Below are positions 22,411 through 35,727 of a stretch of 64,000 bases of DNA, one piece after another. The translations under genes were made by a program, and so were the position numbers. How positions within the stretch are numbered: position 1 is the first letter of the stretch; each line of letters opens with the position of its first letter. Under the pieces are notes generated by a model. The model did not search any database and was not told where the DNA came from. It saw only the letters and a program-made list of their open reading frames with translations. The stretch comes from Hybos culiciformis (lineage: Eukaryota > Arthropoda > Insecta > Diptera > Hybotidae), in contig OZ023275.1 of NCBI GenBank assembly GCA_964007475.1, positions 19,881,829 through 19,945,828 on the forward strand, given 5' to 3'.

Positions 22411-25400
22411 TATTATTTTGCATTTATTTTTTGCACTGAACGAATTTAACGACCATCTTTCCAGCACAATAAAATTTTAAGATTTAGAGATCATGCTATT
22501 AGCTGAGCTCACAAAATGGCAATAATATTTTTTGAATAGATTAGAATTTAATTTTTTAAATTTTCATCCGTAACGTCAGTTGTCGAACCGTTTTGAAATG
22601 TTTCTTTACAAAAAATTTTTGCAATTGCACTTAAAAAAAAACAGATAATTGCGCAGCTATAATTTCTGTATATCGCTTGCGTTGTATTCACAGCTCAAAT
22701 CAAACATGTGGATGAATCCGGCAAGACTAGTTATTTGTGATAAATTGCTCTTTCTATTATTTTTTAATTATATCTGTCTGGAAAAAATAATGAAAACTAT
22801 AATTTTCGTACAGCAACTTCAACTATAATTCATTTGTTAAACATTTTTGGACGATTAATTTTATGTTTATCCAGAAAATAATGCAGTTTCTTCTTTTTGC
22901 TATATTTTAGAGCTGATTTTAAATTAAACTATGAAATTAATAACGCATTATTAATTAATTTATTTTCAAAATCTAATTTTATCAATTTAATTAAATAACT
23001 GTTAATAAGGTAGCACCAGTGCAGCGACATTAAAAGATAAGTGTCATTAAAATAACGTCTTATACGGTATCAAAAAATTTGTCGACCTACGAAACCCCCA
23101 AACTACTGTTTTCACTGACGCTTAACGTCATCAGTATTCAATTTCATAGACCTACTACAGTGCACATGTATTCTAAATATATAAATATTAGTTATGCCAT
23201 TTATTGATTTCGATTGACACCTAAATAGTATAATGTTTTTACTATATTAATTATTCACATACATATTTAGAATCAATTATATTTACATATATTTACCATG
23301 TTTTGTTTATAAGTTTTTTCTATATAGGCTTGCTTGCCATGCATTATATTACTATTTAATTATATATTTTTGTTTATTTTATATTCTATACATTTTATAT
23401 TATATACATTTCTAAATGAATTAAAAAGAATAGAGTTTTTAAAAATTAATTGAAAAATATTCAATTGCGAATAACATCAACATAATTCAATATAATATTT
23501 TGAATTTATTGACTTTTCTTAAGAAATAAATTTTAATCTACACATTTTATTATTTAAATATGTACTAAAATGTAGAAATAAATTCTTTTTCTAGCGAAAA
23601 TTTCATCGTCGACTTAATTCATGGCGCCAAACCAAGTTCTAACTAAGTATAATTAATTATATACATATATTATTATGTATAAATATTAACTTTAGCTATA
23701 CACTTATTATCCACACATTTTATTTCAATAAAATATTAAATTTATAATTTTAAAGTAATCTGTCAGATGGCAGAATTGGTTATTTCCTTTTTATTTTTTA
23801 TACATGACAAGTTTTTGTTATACAGTTGATCATAAAACTTATAATTTAAATTCAAAATATTAGTATACCTATAATAATTAATTATTATTATTGCTTTAAA
23901 ACGTGTTGTAGATTGTATATTTGATCCTATATAATATGTACATGTACAATAATACACATACTTATATAAAACAAAATATATGCATAGCATACGGCAAATA
24001 TTTTCATTAATTTTAAAACAATATTGAAATACCTATAAATAAAATATATATAGATACAAAAAAAATTTATACATTTTAATGTGTACATAATTATATAGCT
24101 TTTTATATAAAAAGTTATATGTATATCTATTTAAAAAACTATTAACAATGACGTAAATTTAAATTAGCTTTGCAAGCTTTATAAATTTATAATGTTTACT
24201 AAAAATATTTGTTTGGTCACTACTATATAGTTTGTTTACTTAAACAAACAAAAAAGAAAAAAAAAAGCAGAAAAAAAACTATATAAATTTACGTATATTT
24301 TACAAACATATTGTTCAACAATATAATATAGTACTACTAGATACATACATAGTAGGTACTTAATGGTATTTTCATTTCGCCATTATTTTAGTAACCTTAT
24401 TTGAACTTTTGTTTTATTTCATATTTATAATATGAAGAAAGGATAAAACATTAGAATTTGTATGCACTATCAAAAGTCAAAGTTCTTAACATCTAGTCTA
24501 GAGGTAGAACATTGTGTGGTTAATATTTATTGTAATATGGAAATTAGGAGAAACAATTTTATAACTTTTCTATATAAGGCTAAATATTGTTTTTATTTCG
24601 AAAAATAACAGATGTACGTCACAAATTTGTTTGAAATAAAACTTCATAAAGGAATTCTAGATTTGTCTGCATGTAAGATATGATACCATTATTAAAAGCA
24701 ACTCTTCTTTTGTTGTAAAGATTCATTCAATTAATAAATGATATTGAATTTCTAAACTTTAATCTGGGTTTCTTTAAGCTAAAAACGTGATTCGCTATAT
24801 ATAGCACAAATTTATATAAAATTTTCGTAGTTCTTTCTATACTAATTCTTTAATGTTTCCACAAGCATTTTTTAAGTTTTATGAATTACGAAAAATAAAA
24901 TGAATATAATTTTCAATTTATTTTATGTTTGGAAAACTATTTGCACATAAATATATAATTTTTTATTTAAATGAGAATATATTAATTTAAGTTATAAAAT
25001 ATAATGTTTATAATAGTAATGACGTTGATATTTTTCCGGAATATATTTTTCATTATTATTAAGGAGTATAACAACTATACATACTTAATTCTCTTCTTCA
25101 AAATAAAATTTTAATTTTTATAACAAATTAATTTTACACAACAAAAATTCTTGAATTTCGCTTTTTTTTGAATAATGATATGTGGCTTGAAAATGATAAA
25201 TACTTTCCTCGAAAGTAAAATTTATATTTTCTTATAAACTTTAAAAATTAATGATATGGAAATCATAAAATTAGCATTTATAAAAGAATTCTTTTTTTTT
25301 TTTTAAATTTAGGTATAACATTTATTAAAATATATTTTCGAATGAGAAGAAATAAATTTAATTTAAGAAAATCATAATGACAATAACATCAGTTTTAACT

Positions 25401-25943
25401 TTAGGTTTCCGCCCAGCTAAATTAAATGTTATTTCATTGGGTAAACTTTTTTTTTTTTTTTCAACCAATTTTAATGAAAAATGACAAAGGTTATTGTCAA
25501 TCATTGTTATCTAAAAAAAATAATCCATTTTTAAGTAAATTTTTGAGTTTAACAATATTGAAAAAATTTAACAAAACATTTGTATGGTTAAAATCAATCC
25601 GATGTAATAATAGTGGATATGTTTTATTAAGGCTGACTGAGGATATGAGCCTGATTGATATAATGAGCTGAATAATAAACTTACTCGGATATTACGGTAT
25701 ATATGCTTCAAACTGACAAGCAAGATAAGCGCTGCAATAGTCGCAATAGTCGAGTTTAATGAAAAGTGGAATTGAAATAAATTTTCTTTTTACAAAACCC
25801 ACTCTTATAACTGCGAAGGATCCGATAGATTGTTGTTAATCAATGTTCGACTATTTTGTTATAAATAAAATTATAATGAGCATTTTTAAGGGGTATAAAG
25901 AGTAATAACGTTGTGATTTGACAATTTAGTTACAGGGGACATC
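22411..25943. other. A+T-rich DNA, no gene seen
   Basis: No recognisable exon, RNA gene or element end. The frame at 25426-25671 (81 codons) contains a poly-Phe run from a T homopolymer and no domain. Confidence 0.5.
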
Positions 25944-26172
25944 ATATCGTCTGCTGAGAAATGAAACGATGTATAATGAAAAGTATAGTTTCGAGTAATT
26001 TGAGTTTGAAGATTTGAAAATTAAAAAAAATGTAACGTAGAATTTTCATCTTGAAAACACATTTTAATCAAGATTTAGAATATTCCAAAATAGTTTTACT
26101 TATAAAATCGAGTACGAGGAATCGAATGGCGTATAAATATCATACGTTGTTTTATTTCTCAGCAGACGATAT
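25944..26172. mobile_element. Foldback/MITE with 34-bp imperfect inverted arms
   Basis: The left arm atatcgtctgctgagaaat… (25944-25977) is complementary to the right arm …atttctcagcagacgatat (26139-26172). The first 19 bases are exact, and the pairing continues imperfectly through gaaacgatgtataat. About 160 bases separate the arms. No diagnostic target duplication was identified, so the class is open. Confidence 0.65.
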
Positions 26173-27118
26173 ATAGCAAATAAAATAATATTGGTATTTC
26201 TAAGCAATTTTTAATTTTCGAAATTTTACTTTTCAAAATTGATGTTCATATTTTTGTTCCTTTTAAAGAACTGGATGTTAAATTTTTTGTAGCTCATCAC
26301 TCAGTAGAGGATATTTTGTTTCGGATCTATAGAAATTTGTACGAATTGTTATATACACTCTGTCCTTTAAAGCCAAAATATTTTTGTGCTTCCTGAAATT
26401 AAAATTTTATAAAAAGATTTATAACGTATGATGTTTTAATTTAAGCTAATATGAATGATTTATCTACATAGTATAATATCAGTGCTTTTTGACATTAAGT
26501 ATGTTATTTATTTAATTCCATCTATCTATATTTTTATCCAAACCATTTTTATAATCACACGTAAATTCTTTTAAACATATAATAAATTGTACAGAGAGCG
26601 CAAAAGGATTATTATGAGCAACTGATGTGGAAAAAAATGGATAATGAATGTGGTTGAAGAAAAAGAAATCTGTTGTAATATTATTTTTTTTTTTATTTTA
26701 TTTTTATTTTTTTAAATAAATTAAGCATTAAATATAATGAGCTTTTAAAAAAAAACAAAAAACATTTTTCTTTTTGCATTTTTGTTTGGGAATGATCTGA
26801 CTTGGTTTTTGGTAATTTAATTCAACATTGTTTCTTTTTTTTTCGGTTTTGAAATTTATTTTTATTCCCACTGAAATAGTTATTCTTGCATGCTACATAT
26901 ATATACAATGTTTTTTATTTTTTTTTAACTCATTTGGCCCTTTTGCATAAAATAGAAAAATTTAAAAGCTTTTTTTTTCTGTTTTTTTTTTTTGTGCACA
27001 AAAATCTATTTTTGTTTAGTAGATGTCCTCAATTTGCAGTTAACGAAGTTACATTGTAATTATATAAAAAAACGAATTAAATTTAGATTGTCAACGTAGT
27101 GTTGTCTAAATTAAATTT
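26173..27118. other. A+T-rich DNA, no gene seen
   Basis: Contains long T runs (26680-26720, 26885-26995). No coding signal. Confidence 0.5.
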
Positions 27119-27426
27119 CAAATTAAGTTATGATTTTGATTTAAAAATCTGTGAAGTTTCTCTTACTCCGATTGTTATACGCCTGTAAACTAAAGCTTTA
27201 GAAAGTTGTATTAAATTTAATTACGATTCTATATGTTTCCATAGACGTGTTCATAGGGTCGACTAGTTAATACATATATTTTTACTGGCTCGTATTCTTG
27301 TCTATATAGTTACATTTTTACACTCAATTTCAGGCAGAGTAGCCGCACAATCCTTGCTGAAAAATTCTTTTAACACATTTAACATAAATATAAATATAAA
27401 CTTTAGTTATATACAAACTTATTTTG
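27119..27426 (+). repeat. 308-bp tandem duplication, copy 1
   Basis: Copies 1 and 2 abut head to tail with identical length. By eye they differ at about four positions (for example aaagcttt/aaaacttt, gactag/gactaa, gctcgt/gctcat, gctgaa/gctaaa), so the duplication is recent. No gene or transposon end is visible in the unit. It contains acgcctgtaaact and a gtcgact site. Confidence 0.92.
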
Positions 27427-27734
27427 CAAATTAAGTTATGATTTTGATTTAAAAATCTGTGAAGTTTCTCTTACTCCGATTGTTATACGCCTGTAAACTA
27501 AAACTTTAGAAAGTTGTATTAAATTTAATTACGATTCTATATGTTTCCATAGACGTGTTCATAGGGTCGACTAATTAATACATATATTTTTACTGGCTCA
27601 TATTCTTGTCTATATAGTTACATTTTTACACTCAATTTCAGGCAGAGTAGCCGCACAATCCTTGCTAAAAAATTCTTTTAACACATTTAACATAAATATA
27701 AATATAAACTTTAGTTATATACAAACTTATTTTG
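27427..27734 (+). repeat. 308-bp tandem duplication, copy 2
   Basis: Direct tandem copy of 27119-27426 with about 99% identity. It could also be an unresolved haplotype or assembly artefact, which long reads would settle. Confidence 0.92.
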
Positions 27735-28286
27735 TTTTTCTTCTTTATTGATAAACTCTGTTTTCGTTGACCAAATGAATCTATAGTTTTTAATACATAG
27801 ATACAAAGTATTTGTTTTTAACTACAATTCCATATTGAGTTGTTTATTTTAAGAATATATGCATGTAATGTATGTCAATGAACGAGTTAAAAAGAAATAA
27901 CATGCTATTGAATATTATTGATTTTTGAAATTCGACGCTCTTGAATCTCTTATTGTGTATTCATTGAAAAAAAAGTAGAAGATTTTGGTTAAGTATTTCT
28001 ATTTCTTTAACTGAATTATATAAAGACCTAGCAATGTTTTACCGTGCTATATACACATAATTAAAGAAAAGGCATAAAATTTGCAAAATGCAAAAAATTT
28101 GTAATGCATAAAAAGCTGTACTCTTGACTTTTAAATTATAGAAGAAACTTATAGAAGAAAAATAAACAATATATTTTAATAAATTTTTAAATTAAAAAAC
28201 AAAACTAAAGTAATTCTGACATCAAAATTAAAAGTAAGATATTCTAGCATAAAAAATTAAAAAAAAAAATCCTTACTTGTGGGTTA

Positions 28287-28425
28287 CACTTGCTGAAAAA
28301 AAAATCATAATCATGATTTTTTTTGAATGTATGTGTGAAATTTTGTGTAAAAAAAAAAAAAATCAAGAAATAATCATGATGAAAAATCATGCTTTAAAAA
28401 AATCAGAGTGTTGATTTTTTTCTGT
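28287..28425. mobile_element. Small TA-flanked MITE candidate
   Basis: The left end CACTTGCTGAAAAAAAAATCA and the complement of the right end (ACAGAAAAAAATCA) share an A run and ATCA. TA lies outside both ends (28285-28286 and 28426-28427). The interior has repeated atcatgat palindromes. The match is partial, so this is a moderate to weak call. Confidence 0.4.
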
Positions 28426-28624
28426 TAAAAGAAAAATTTTTGGGTGCCAAAGAAAAAAGTAAACTCTTGAAAGCGCAAACAACAATAATAAAACGGTTTC
28501 TTATTACGGGATTTGAGTCTGAATGTTGAAATTTTAAAAAATCTATGTGAATTATTTATTTACAGAAAAAAATCAAGATTAAAATCAAAGCCAGTATGAT
28601 TTTTGACTCATAAAAATTTCACTC

Positions 28625-28946
28625 AAAGGGGAGCCGTGTTCGAAAATCGTAAAATACTGTAAAGCCGCATAAATATCAATGTAAATTTAAATTTACAAAG
28701 CATTTTTTTTTTAATTTTGTATCTTTCAATAAATTTATTAAATAAAAAAAAACTTCAATATTACATTTAATACATTTAAAAATTACTTGAAAAATATGTG
28801 CACGAGAATCTGAAAAATTATATTAAAATTGTATTAAAAATATACAACTTAATAATTTAAAGTTTACAACTTAATAATTTATTGAGCCATAAAAAAAATG
28901 TCAAAGAGCCGCATGCGGCTCTTGAGCCGCAGTTTGAGCTTGTCTG
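28625..28946. mobile_element. hAT-like MITE fragment
   Basis: The right end reads gagccgcatgcggctcttgagccgcagtttgagcttgtctg. Its complement (CAGACAAGCTCAAACTGCGG) is a typical hAT MITE end. The left part begins near ggggagccgtgttcg and contains a second gagccg/agccgcata motif. The left terminus is not resolved and no matching 8-bp duplication was found, so it is probably left-truncated. A related repeat end lies at 51440-51502. Confidence 0.6.
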
Positions 28947-28954
28947 GTATGTTA

Positions 28955-29169
28955 ATGAGTACTGTGCAGGAATAAAGAAATCAAATCATATTTAATATGG
29001 TTAAACACCTTGTAAAATATCTGAACTAAATGTATAAAATGAACGTATATAGAGCGTATATATAATAAGTAATATGCAAGCACACATAAAAATTTGCTTT
29101 TTTTTTTACCAATTTTTAGTTAAAAGGATATAAAAATAAATAATATAGATATGTATATATAGTACATAT

Positions 29170-29201
<32 letters not shown>

Positions 29202-29592
29202 ACTACTATTCTTTTACAAAAATTGACCACATAAATATATACATATATTCTTTCCTTTTATAATGAAAAATAAAATATTTTTATTTGATAAATATGCGCG
29301 AAGTGGTTACCACTTTTTGTACTTTATACATAAATGTATATACTGTTGTTGATGTGTACATGCCAAAAAAGGTCACTTGCTTTAATTTCTGTTTTTTTTT
29401 TTTTTTTTTTTCGTTTTTTGTTATTTCGTTTTCATGAAACAATATTATCCTAACAAAAAAGAATTGTAGAAATAGATAGATACACAAAAAAATAAAAACA
29501 CAATAAAAAAGGAAGAAAATATAAAGAAAATTTATATAAACATATGTAGGTATATATTAAATATCGTACATTTATATAAATGGTCTTTCTAT
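28955..29592. other. A+T-rich DNA with an ATT microsatellite
   Basis: An (ATT)n run of about eight units lies at 29175-29199. A minus-strand frame at 29281-29487 includes a poly-Lys run from a T homopolymer and is not credible. Confidence 0.6.
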
Positions 29593-30094
29593 CTGTGGTG
29601 ACATGTTAAGATTTCCAAAAATTCGGTATTCGATGTTCGATCGATTGGCAGGGTGTTATAGCAAAACCGCTTCTATATTTTCTGGATAAAAATGCAAATA
29701 AAAAAATCATTTAAGTATGTACCTATAAATGAAAAAATACTCTTTAATTTTTTGCGGCGAATTTAAGAAGAAAAAATTAACACGAAGATAAATTTCACGA
29801 CGAAATAAATCTACGAATAAATAAATGTACGAACAAATAAGTTTACGAAAACAAATTTCACGAACAAAAATTTCACGAACAAATAAGTTTACGAGAAAAT
29901 GTGCTTACGGCCAAAAGTTTTACGAACAAAAAAGCCTAGGCGCTCAAAATAATCCCCAACAAATCATAGTATACTGAACTATTCCCGAAAGTATCAAAGC
30001 GAGAAAATCTTAACATGTTGTCATTTAAAGTCCACTTGCATCGATAATCGATAGCGATTCGCTATTCGAGTGATTTCTTAACATGTCACCACTG
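29593..30094. mobile_element. hAT-like MITE with CAGTGGTGACATGTTAAGA ends
   Basis: The left end ctGTGGTGACATGTTAAGA and the complement of the right end, caGTGGTGACATGTTAAGA, agree over 17 contiguous bases. CAGTGGTG-type ends and the 502-bp size suit a hAT MITE. The right flank is a T homopolymer, and the expected 8-bp duplication is not clear. The interior has a periodic repeat and a run of ATCGAT motifs near the right end (about 30037-30070). Confidence 0.7.
29779..29935 (+). repeat. Periodic cACGAA.AAATAAGTTT repeats
   Basis: About ten imperfect units of 14 to 17 bases, each starting with (c)acga and ending in a T-rich phrase such as aataagttt or aaaattt, follow one another inside the hAT-like MITE. 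The spacing is irregular, which suggests a diverged minisatellite. Confidence 0.7.
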
Positions 30095-32479
30095 TTTTTT
30101 TTTTTTTGTTAATTTGAGACAACAACAATCTTAGTTGTATTTTTAATGAATATCTATTAATGTATAATATATACTTAATAATACTTATATTTAAAATACA
30201 CAAAAAAAAAAATTCTGACTATCTACTTGTCAAAATGTTCGTAGAATATGCCATATATACTTAATACTTTTTTTTTTCTCTCTTTATAATAGCGATGCAA
30301 TAATAATAAAATTTTGATATAAAAATATATATATATACATAATATTTTATTATAGTACATATGTATTTATATCGTATATATATACATAGAATTTTATTTT
30401 CTTTTTGTCACAATAATAATATTAAAAACTATATAGTTTCTTTAGCTTTTAAATATTTCTTTTTCCTTTTTCTTTTATTAAAAAAAATAGAAGAAAAAAA
30501 AACACAAATTGAAATCAATAAAAAAAATGTTTTTTTTGAACATATTTTAATTCGTTGTTATGCTTCATTTCCTTTTGCCTATATTATATTGAAAAAATAA
30601 AAAAAAAAAATTAATAAAAAAAATTATGCCATATTAAAAGCTTCTCTATATAAAGTGTTATATATATGTAAAAGCATAAAAATTAGATTAATTTATTGCA
30701 AAATTAATATTAGTTAATTTGTAATAAATTGATCATATTTTAATCAGCTTAACTAATTTGTTGTTTGTATATGTTTTTGTAGAATTCATTGCTGTAGAAT
30801 TTTTTTTTGGTTTTGTGTATACTATCCATCTAAACTTCTTTTAATTAATTTCATATTTCAGCTTTATTGATTTGAGAGAATATCTTGATAAGTGCTTTAA
30901 TACCAAATCCGCTTATTGAAAAATAAAAAATGAAAATCAATTTATGTACTTATCAATGAAAATAACTTAGTGGTTAAAAAATTCGATCGGACTAAACTTT
31001 TTCATACGCATACGAATATTGTAAATATTTAAAAATTAAAAAAAAAGCCCAGATTCGAATTAAATATTATCTTTAATTATCTACAATTCTCCGAATATTT
31101 TTTATTTAAAAAAAAAAAAATTTAAGTCAAATTTATTTAACCATTCTATCTTTGAGCCACTATAGAGTAAGGATATGCTATTTTTATATTTTATAATGCT
31201 ATTTGTTCTTTGGGATTATATATATATAGTCATTTTGGCTATATTCAAACTATTTTTCATAGTTTTTGTTTACAGTTTTATTGAATTTGATATTTTGCTT
31301 ATTTATAAGGAGTTTTCATACAACTTTTTTGTGAAAAAAAAATTTTTTTTCTGAAAATAAAAGTACTTCCCAGTGTACCTTTTGAATGGTGCAGAAATTT
31401 ACCAGCAATACCATTCGAAAAACAATTTAATCCGTTATTTTATACAGAAAAGTGTTAAACAAATAAAGTAATAAAAACAGTAAAAAATTGTCTAAAAGCA
31501 GCAAATTGACTAAAAGCACCAATTTGTTTAACGCAGCCATGTGTGCTTGTTCTAATTCTTAACCCCGTAATTGGAGAATCTCACTTCTTAGCTTTGTTGA
31601 AAGGGAACAAGATTGGATTGAAAGGGAACAAGTGTGGGACGGACAGACATAAAATGAAAATATATAGTTCGTTTTTTAATGTTTAATGCGGAAAACGTGA
31701 TAAATTGTAATATTTTACTTTATTTATTTATGCAGCATTACTTTCTTTCTCAATTATTTCATAGAAAATATTTATGAATTATTATTCGAATTTTTGTTTT
31801 GAGCGTTCTAAATAATTTCCGCACATAACATATTTCTAATAATTTTACGCCAATTATTATTCCATATAATTTGCCGCCCTTCACTCAAGCCTTTTTAAAT
31901 GCATATCTGAATATATCATATCGTAACCGAGGTTTGCAAAAAATTATTTTCACAATATTAAAAAAATCTAAAAAATCACCTCTTAAATGGATTAAACGAA
32001 AAACGTGTTTACTATTTTATATGTATGTATATATAATTTTCCTTTTTATGATAATAGTTAAAAAAAAAAAAAAAAACGAAAATTGTATATATACCAAAAA
32101 TAAAAGAAAAACAAAAATAATGAAAAATAATATTAAAAATATTTTCCGACAGAGAAAGGAAAAAAAAAAAAAATTGGTATATGTATACTATATAAATGTA
32201 TATATATATTTTTTTTAACGAAAATTGACGAAAATATTTTTCACCGAAAAAAAAAATAAAAAAGGAAGAATATCTAACAAATTTCACAAAAATATAATAT
32301 AATGAACTGTATTATACATATTTATACATATACACACAAAATCATTAAATATATTATATCGTACATAGTTTTCTTTAATTTTCGTTTTTTTTTTTTTTTT
32401 TGTTGTCATATCCACCCTCTTCTATATAGTTGATGATGAAAATTCATGCTCAGTATTACTTTAGCTTTCGAAAATGTTG
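30095..32479. other. A+T-rich DNA, no gene seen
   Basis: Overlapping opposed frames at 31871-32218 (+) and 32012-32287 (-) are runs of Lys/Asn and Phe/Ile/Tyr from A/T homopolymers. Near 31599-31634 attgaaagggaacaag occurs twice in tandem, followed by gggacggacagaca, a likely tail of a dispersed repeat. Confidence 0.55.
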
Positions 32480-33060
32480 TATGTTTTAACATTAATACAA
32501 GAAAAAAAAAACAATTTATCCTTTTCTCAATTTTCAATTTAAAAAGGATAATAAAAATTAAAAAAGATAAATTTTAAAACTTCAAAAAAAAAAAAAATTA
32601 AAAAATAAAATATATTCTAAAATAATCTTAAATTAAATAAATATAATAATTATATGAAAATTTAATATCTAGTAAAGAAAAATAACTTTCACACAACTAA
32701 TAATAGGAAAATTTTGATTATAAACAAAAAAAAAATTAGCCAAAAAAAGTTTTAAATAAATGTTTTTTAAAAAAAAATAAATTAATATTATTTTAAGAGT
32801 TATTTTTTGCTAATTTTAATTATTTTTTTTTTAATATCAAAAAAACGCACATTATACATAAATTATAATTAATTAACAATTAAGTTATAAAAAAAAAAAA
32901 ATTTTTTTTTTGTGAAAATGAAACTAAAAAATTAAAAACAAAAATAAAATATAAATTTTTGAATTTTTTTTTTTAAATATAATTTTTAAATTTTAATTTT
33001 TTTTATTCTAATTTTATCTTAAAAAATAAAAATAAATAAATAAAGTTTTGCCTGATGTTA
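32480..33060. other. Almost pure A/T tract
   Basis: Close to 600 bases with only scattered G or C and long mixed A and T homopolymers. No coding potential. Such tracts can act as matrix-attachment-like or nucleosome-excluding DNA, but nothing here proves a function. Confidence 0.6.
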
Positions 33061-35727
33061 AAAGAAAATTCTGCATATTTACTAGGTAGGTATGATATAT
33101 ATTAGGTATTTTAATAACAATTGTATAATTCACAAACAAAAACTATACTAACTTTGAATTGAAGAAACGAAATTTTGAGCCGGAAAAAAAAACTAAATGA
33201 GAAATACAATTTCCCTAATATTATCCTTTTTATTTCATTTTTTTGCATATAAAGTACAAAATAGGAATGTGGTATATACACACAAAAAAAAAGGGATAAT
33301 TTTTCTATTTTTTAAGTTATATAAAATATATATGTATAAATTATTATTATTATTATTTTTTTAATTTGAAATAAATCGATTTTCATGAGAAATACTATAT
33401 CTATATATATATGATGGCATTAAATCTGTATAAATGCTTTAAGATAAGAAAATTATAATTTATTTCTTATATTTCTAATTTGTTGAAATTAAGGGTGTTA
33501 AATTAACATTGTCGGTCTGAAGACATTACGCAAACAAAAAAATTTCTTAAAAGAGTAGACAATATTAACCAAAAAATAAACGTTGACCTTAACCTAAAGA
33601 GACAAAAGTGATTTTGTGTTTTTTTTTTTTGGCATCAATATATAATTCGAAGAAAGATTTATGTAAAGCTATATTAAAATGTAAATGATGTAAGACAAAT
33701 AGTTGTGGGGAGGAAGATGCTAGTGGAATAAATCTTAATGTGTAGGGAAGAAAATTTTAAAGTTAAGATATTTAATAAACTAAGAAATTATTTTGTTGTC
33801 TTTGGGTCGAAAGAGTCGAAAGTTTGCTTTGCTTCTTCATCCAAACCTTGATTAACAAGAAAATATGCATATTTATTTGCGAGCCGAAGAGATTGATATT
33901 TATGTCTATATATTATACAAAACAACTTCTTCTTCTTCAGCAGTGACCCAATCGAGTATTTGCCTGCTCTAAAATAAAATCTAAATAAAGTGGATATGAT
34001 GAAGGTACCAATGGACCATGACGGCCGGTAAAATATAAAATTATTGCCTATTCTGTAGTTGAAAATTTAAATATAAAATGGGAAATTTATTCTGAAATAC
34101 ACAAATATATATCTAAAACTTTCATTGATACCGAAATAAAGATGGAAGAAAAAGGAAGTTAAGGCTTTTAAACAAAAGAAACAGAAATTTCTGATCTGAA
34201 CCTTATTTTCGACCTTTTAAGAATAGAGAAAGCTATGCTACACAATAATAGCGCAGTCAATCGGCATTGCCGTAATATTTGTTGAACACAGCGAAAAATT
34301 AGTTCCGAAATTTGGAGATAAAACATAAATAAAACTTAGAATTCTAAAACTAAAGGTGATTGGTATAGGGAATTATGGAAGTTGTGGGAATTCTGGTAGT
34401 AATGTTAATATGATTGTTAATATGATTACTTAATCTGAAACTAACGGCATGAACAGTTATGTGAGTATTTCACTTATCGCCGGATAAGTTTCCATTAAGA
34501 CTAGCCAAATCCTACTAAGGTATTTTACCCCTCTTTCAAAGCTTGGCCCTCATAAAGGTGAGCTTCTGCAAGACAAACAAGCAATAAATTAAAAGTTTTG
34601 TGGATTTTTTATACAAGAACTTGTATTCAATTTCTTAAAATGGAATTTATTTTTGTAATTCTTTAAACAGAAACTGCTTGCTGTGTGATACCCACGACGA
34701 CAAAAATATATTCCTTTTTTTCGGAATATGACCTAAGTTATAAAATGTTGATTAAACTTTTATGGTAATAGCACACTTGAAATACAAAAAAATAATTAAT
34801 ATTTTGAAAGAGGAAATGTTATTTAAATTTTTGTAGAGCTAGAAATATATTAATAATTAAATTTAACTTTAAATTTATATAAATAAGTTGAAGTATTCTA
34901 AATTTAAATTTTCTTTTTGTTTAACAATTTTGATTATTAAAATTTATATGTTTATATAGTTATTATTGAGGAGAAAGAAAAATAAAATAAAACACACTAT
35001 CGGCAGACAACTAATTAATCAATGTTGTATATTAACTTTTATTTTTGTTTTAAACGCATTGAGAAGAAATGAGAACTACCGATGAAATTATAATTTAAAA
35101 GTTTTACTATTAGTTATTATCATTATAAATTTCTATTTTTTTGACATAACATGCATTCCCTTGCCACAATTTGTTTCATTGCAACGAAAAAATCGAAAAT
35201 GGTATATCAATTGCCTTTCAAATTAAAATACCATCACTTGTATTGACAATCTGAAAGTAGATTTCCGCACTAAAATAGTTATAACTTATGAACTATCCAA
35301 TTCAATTCTTTAAATGCCAAACATTCCCAATCTCGTTCAATTTCACGTCGATTAAAAGATGAGGTTCAACATTTTCATAAAAAAATTTATATATTTTTAC
35401 TGTGCTTTTAAGTTTTAATGGATTTCGATGAAAATATTGTATTTGGTAGATAGATGTCGATTAGACGAACTTGATTTTGATGAAAATTTATAATAAGTAC
35501 ATGACTAAATGGTATTGGAATAATGGTATTGAAGGAATTTAAAAAAATATCCAGTCCCTGATTGTAGCCAAGGTATCTTAAAGTACGGTTCCCATACTTA
35601 AATTATTAGGTTTATTAGGTTTTTCAAAGTCTTGTTTGAAAAATTTATATAAATAGTGGCTCTAAAAATTATTAAAAAACAAACACTTAATTCAAGTGAG
35701 ACAAATTGAAAAATTTACACAATTTAC
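33061..35727. other. A+T-rich DNA with a SINE scrap
   Basis: No gene recognised. At 34010-34030 the phrase ccatgacggccg matches the A-box end of the SINE-like sequence at 35728-35801, so a fragment of the same family is probably present. Patches near 33920-33990 and 34470-34580 are more G+C-rich but unidentified. Confidence 0.5.

Noticed and set aside
31871..32287. Opposed 115- and 91-codon frames
   Set aside because: They are Lys/Asn-rich and Phe/Tyr-rich translations of A/T homopolymers on overlapping strands.
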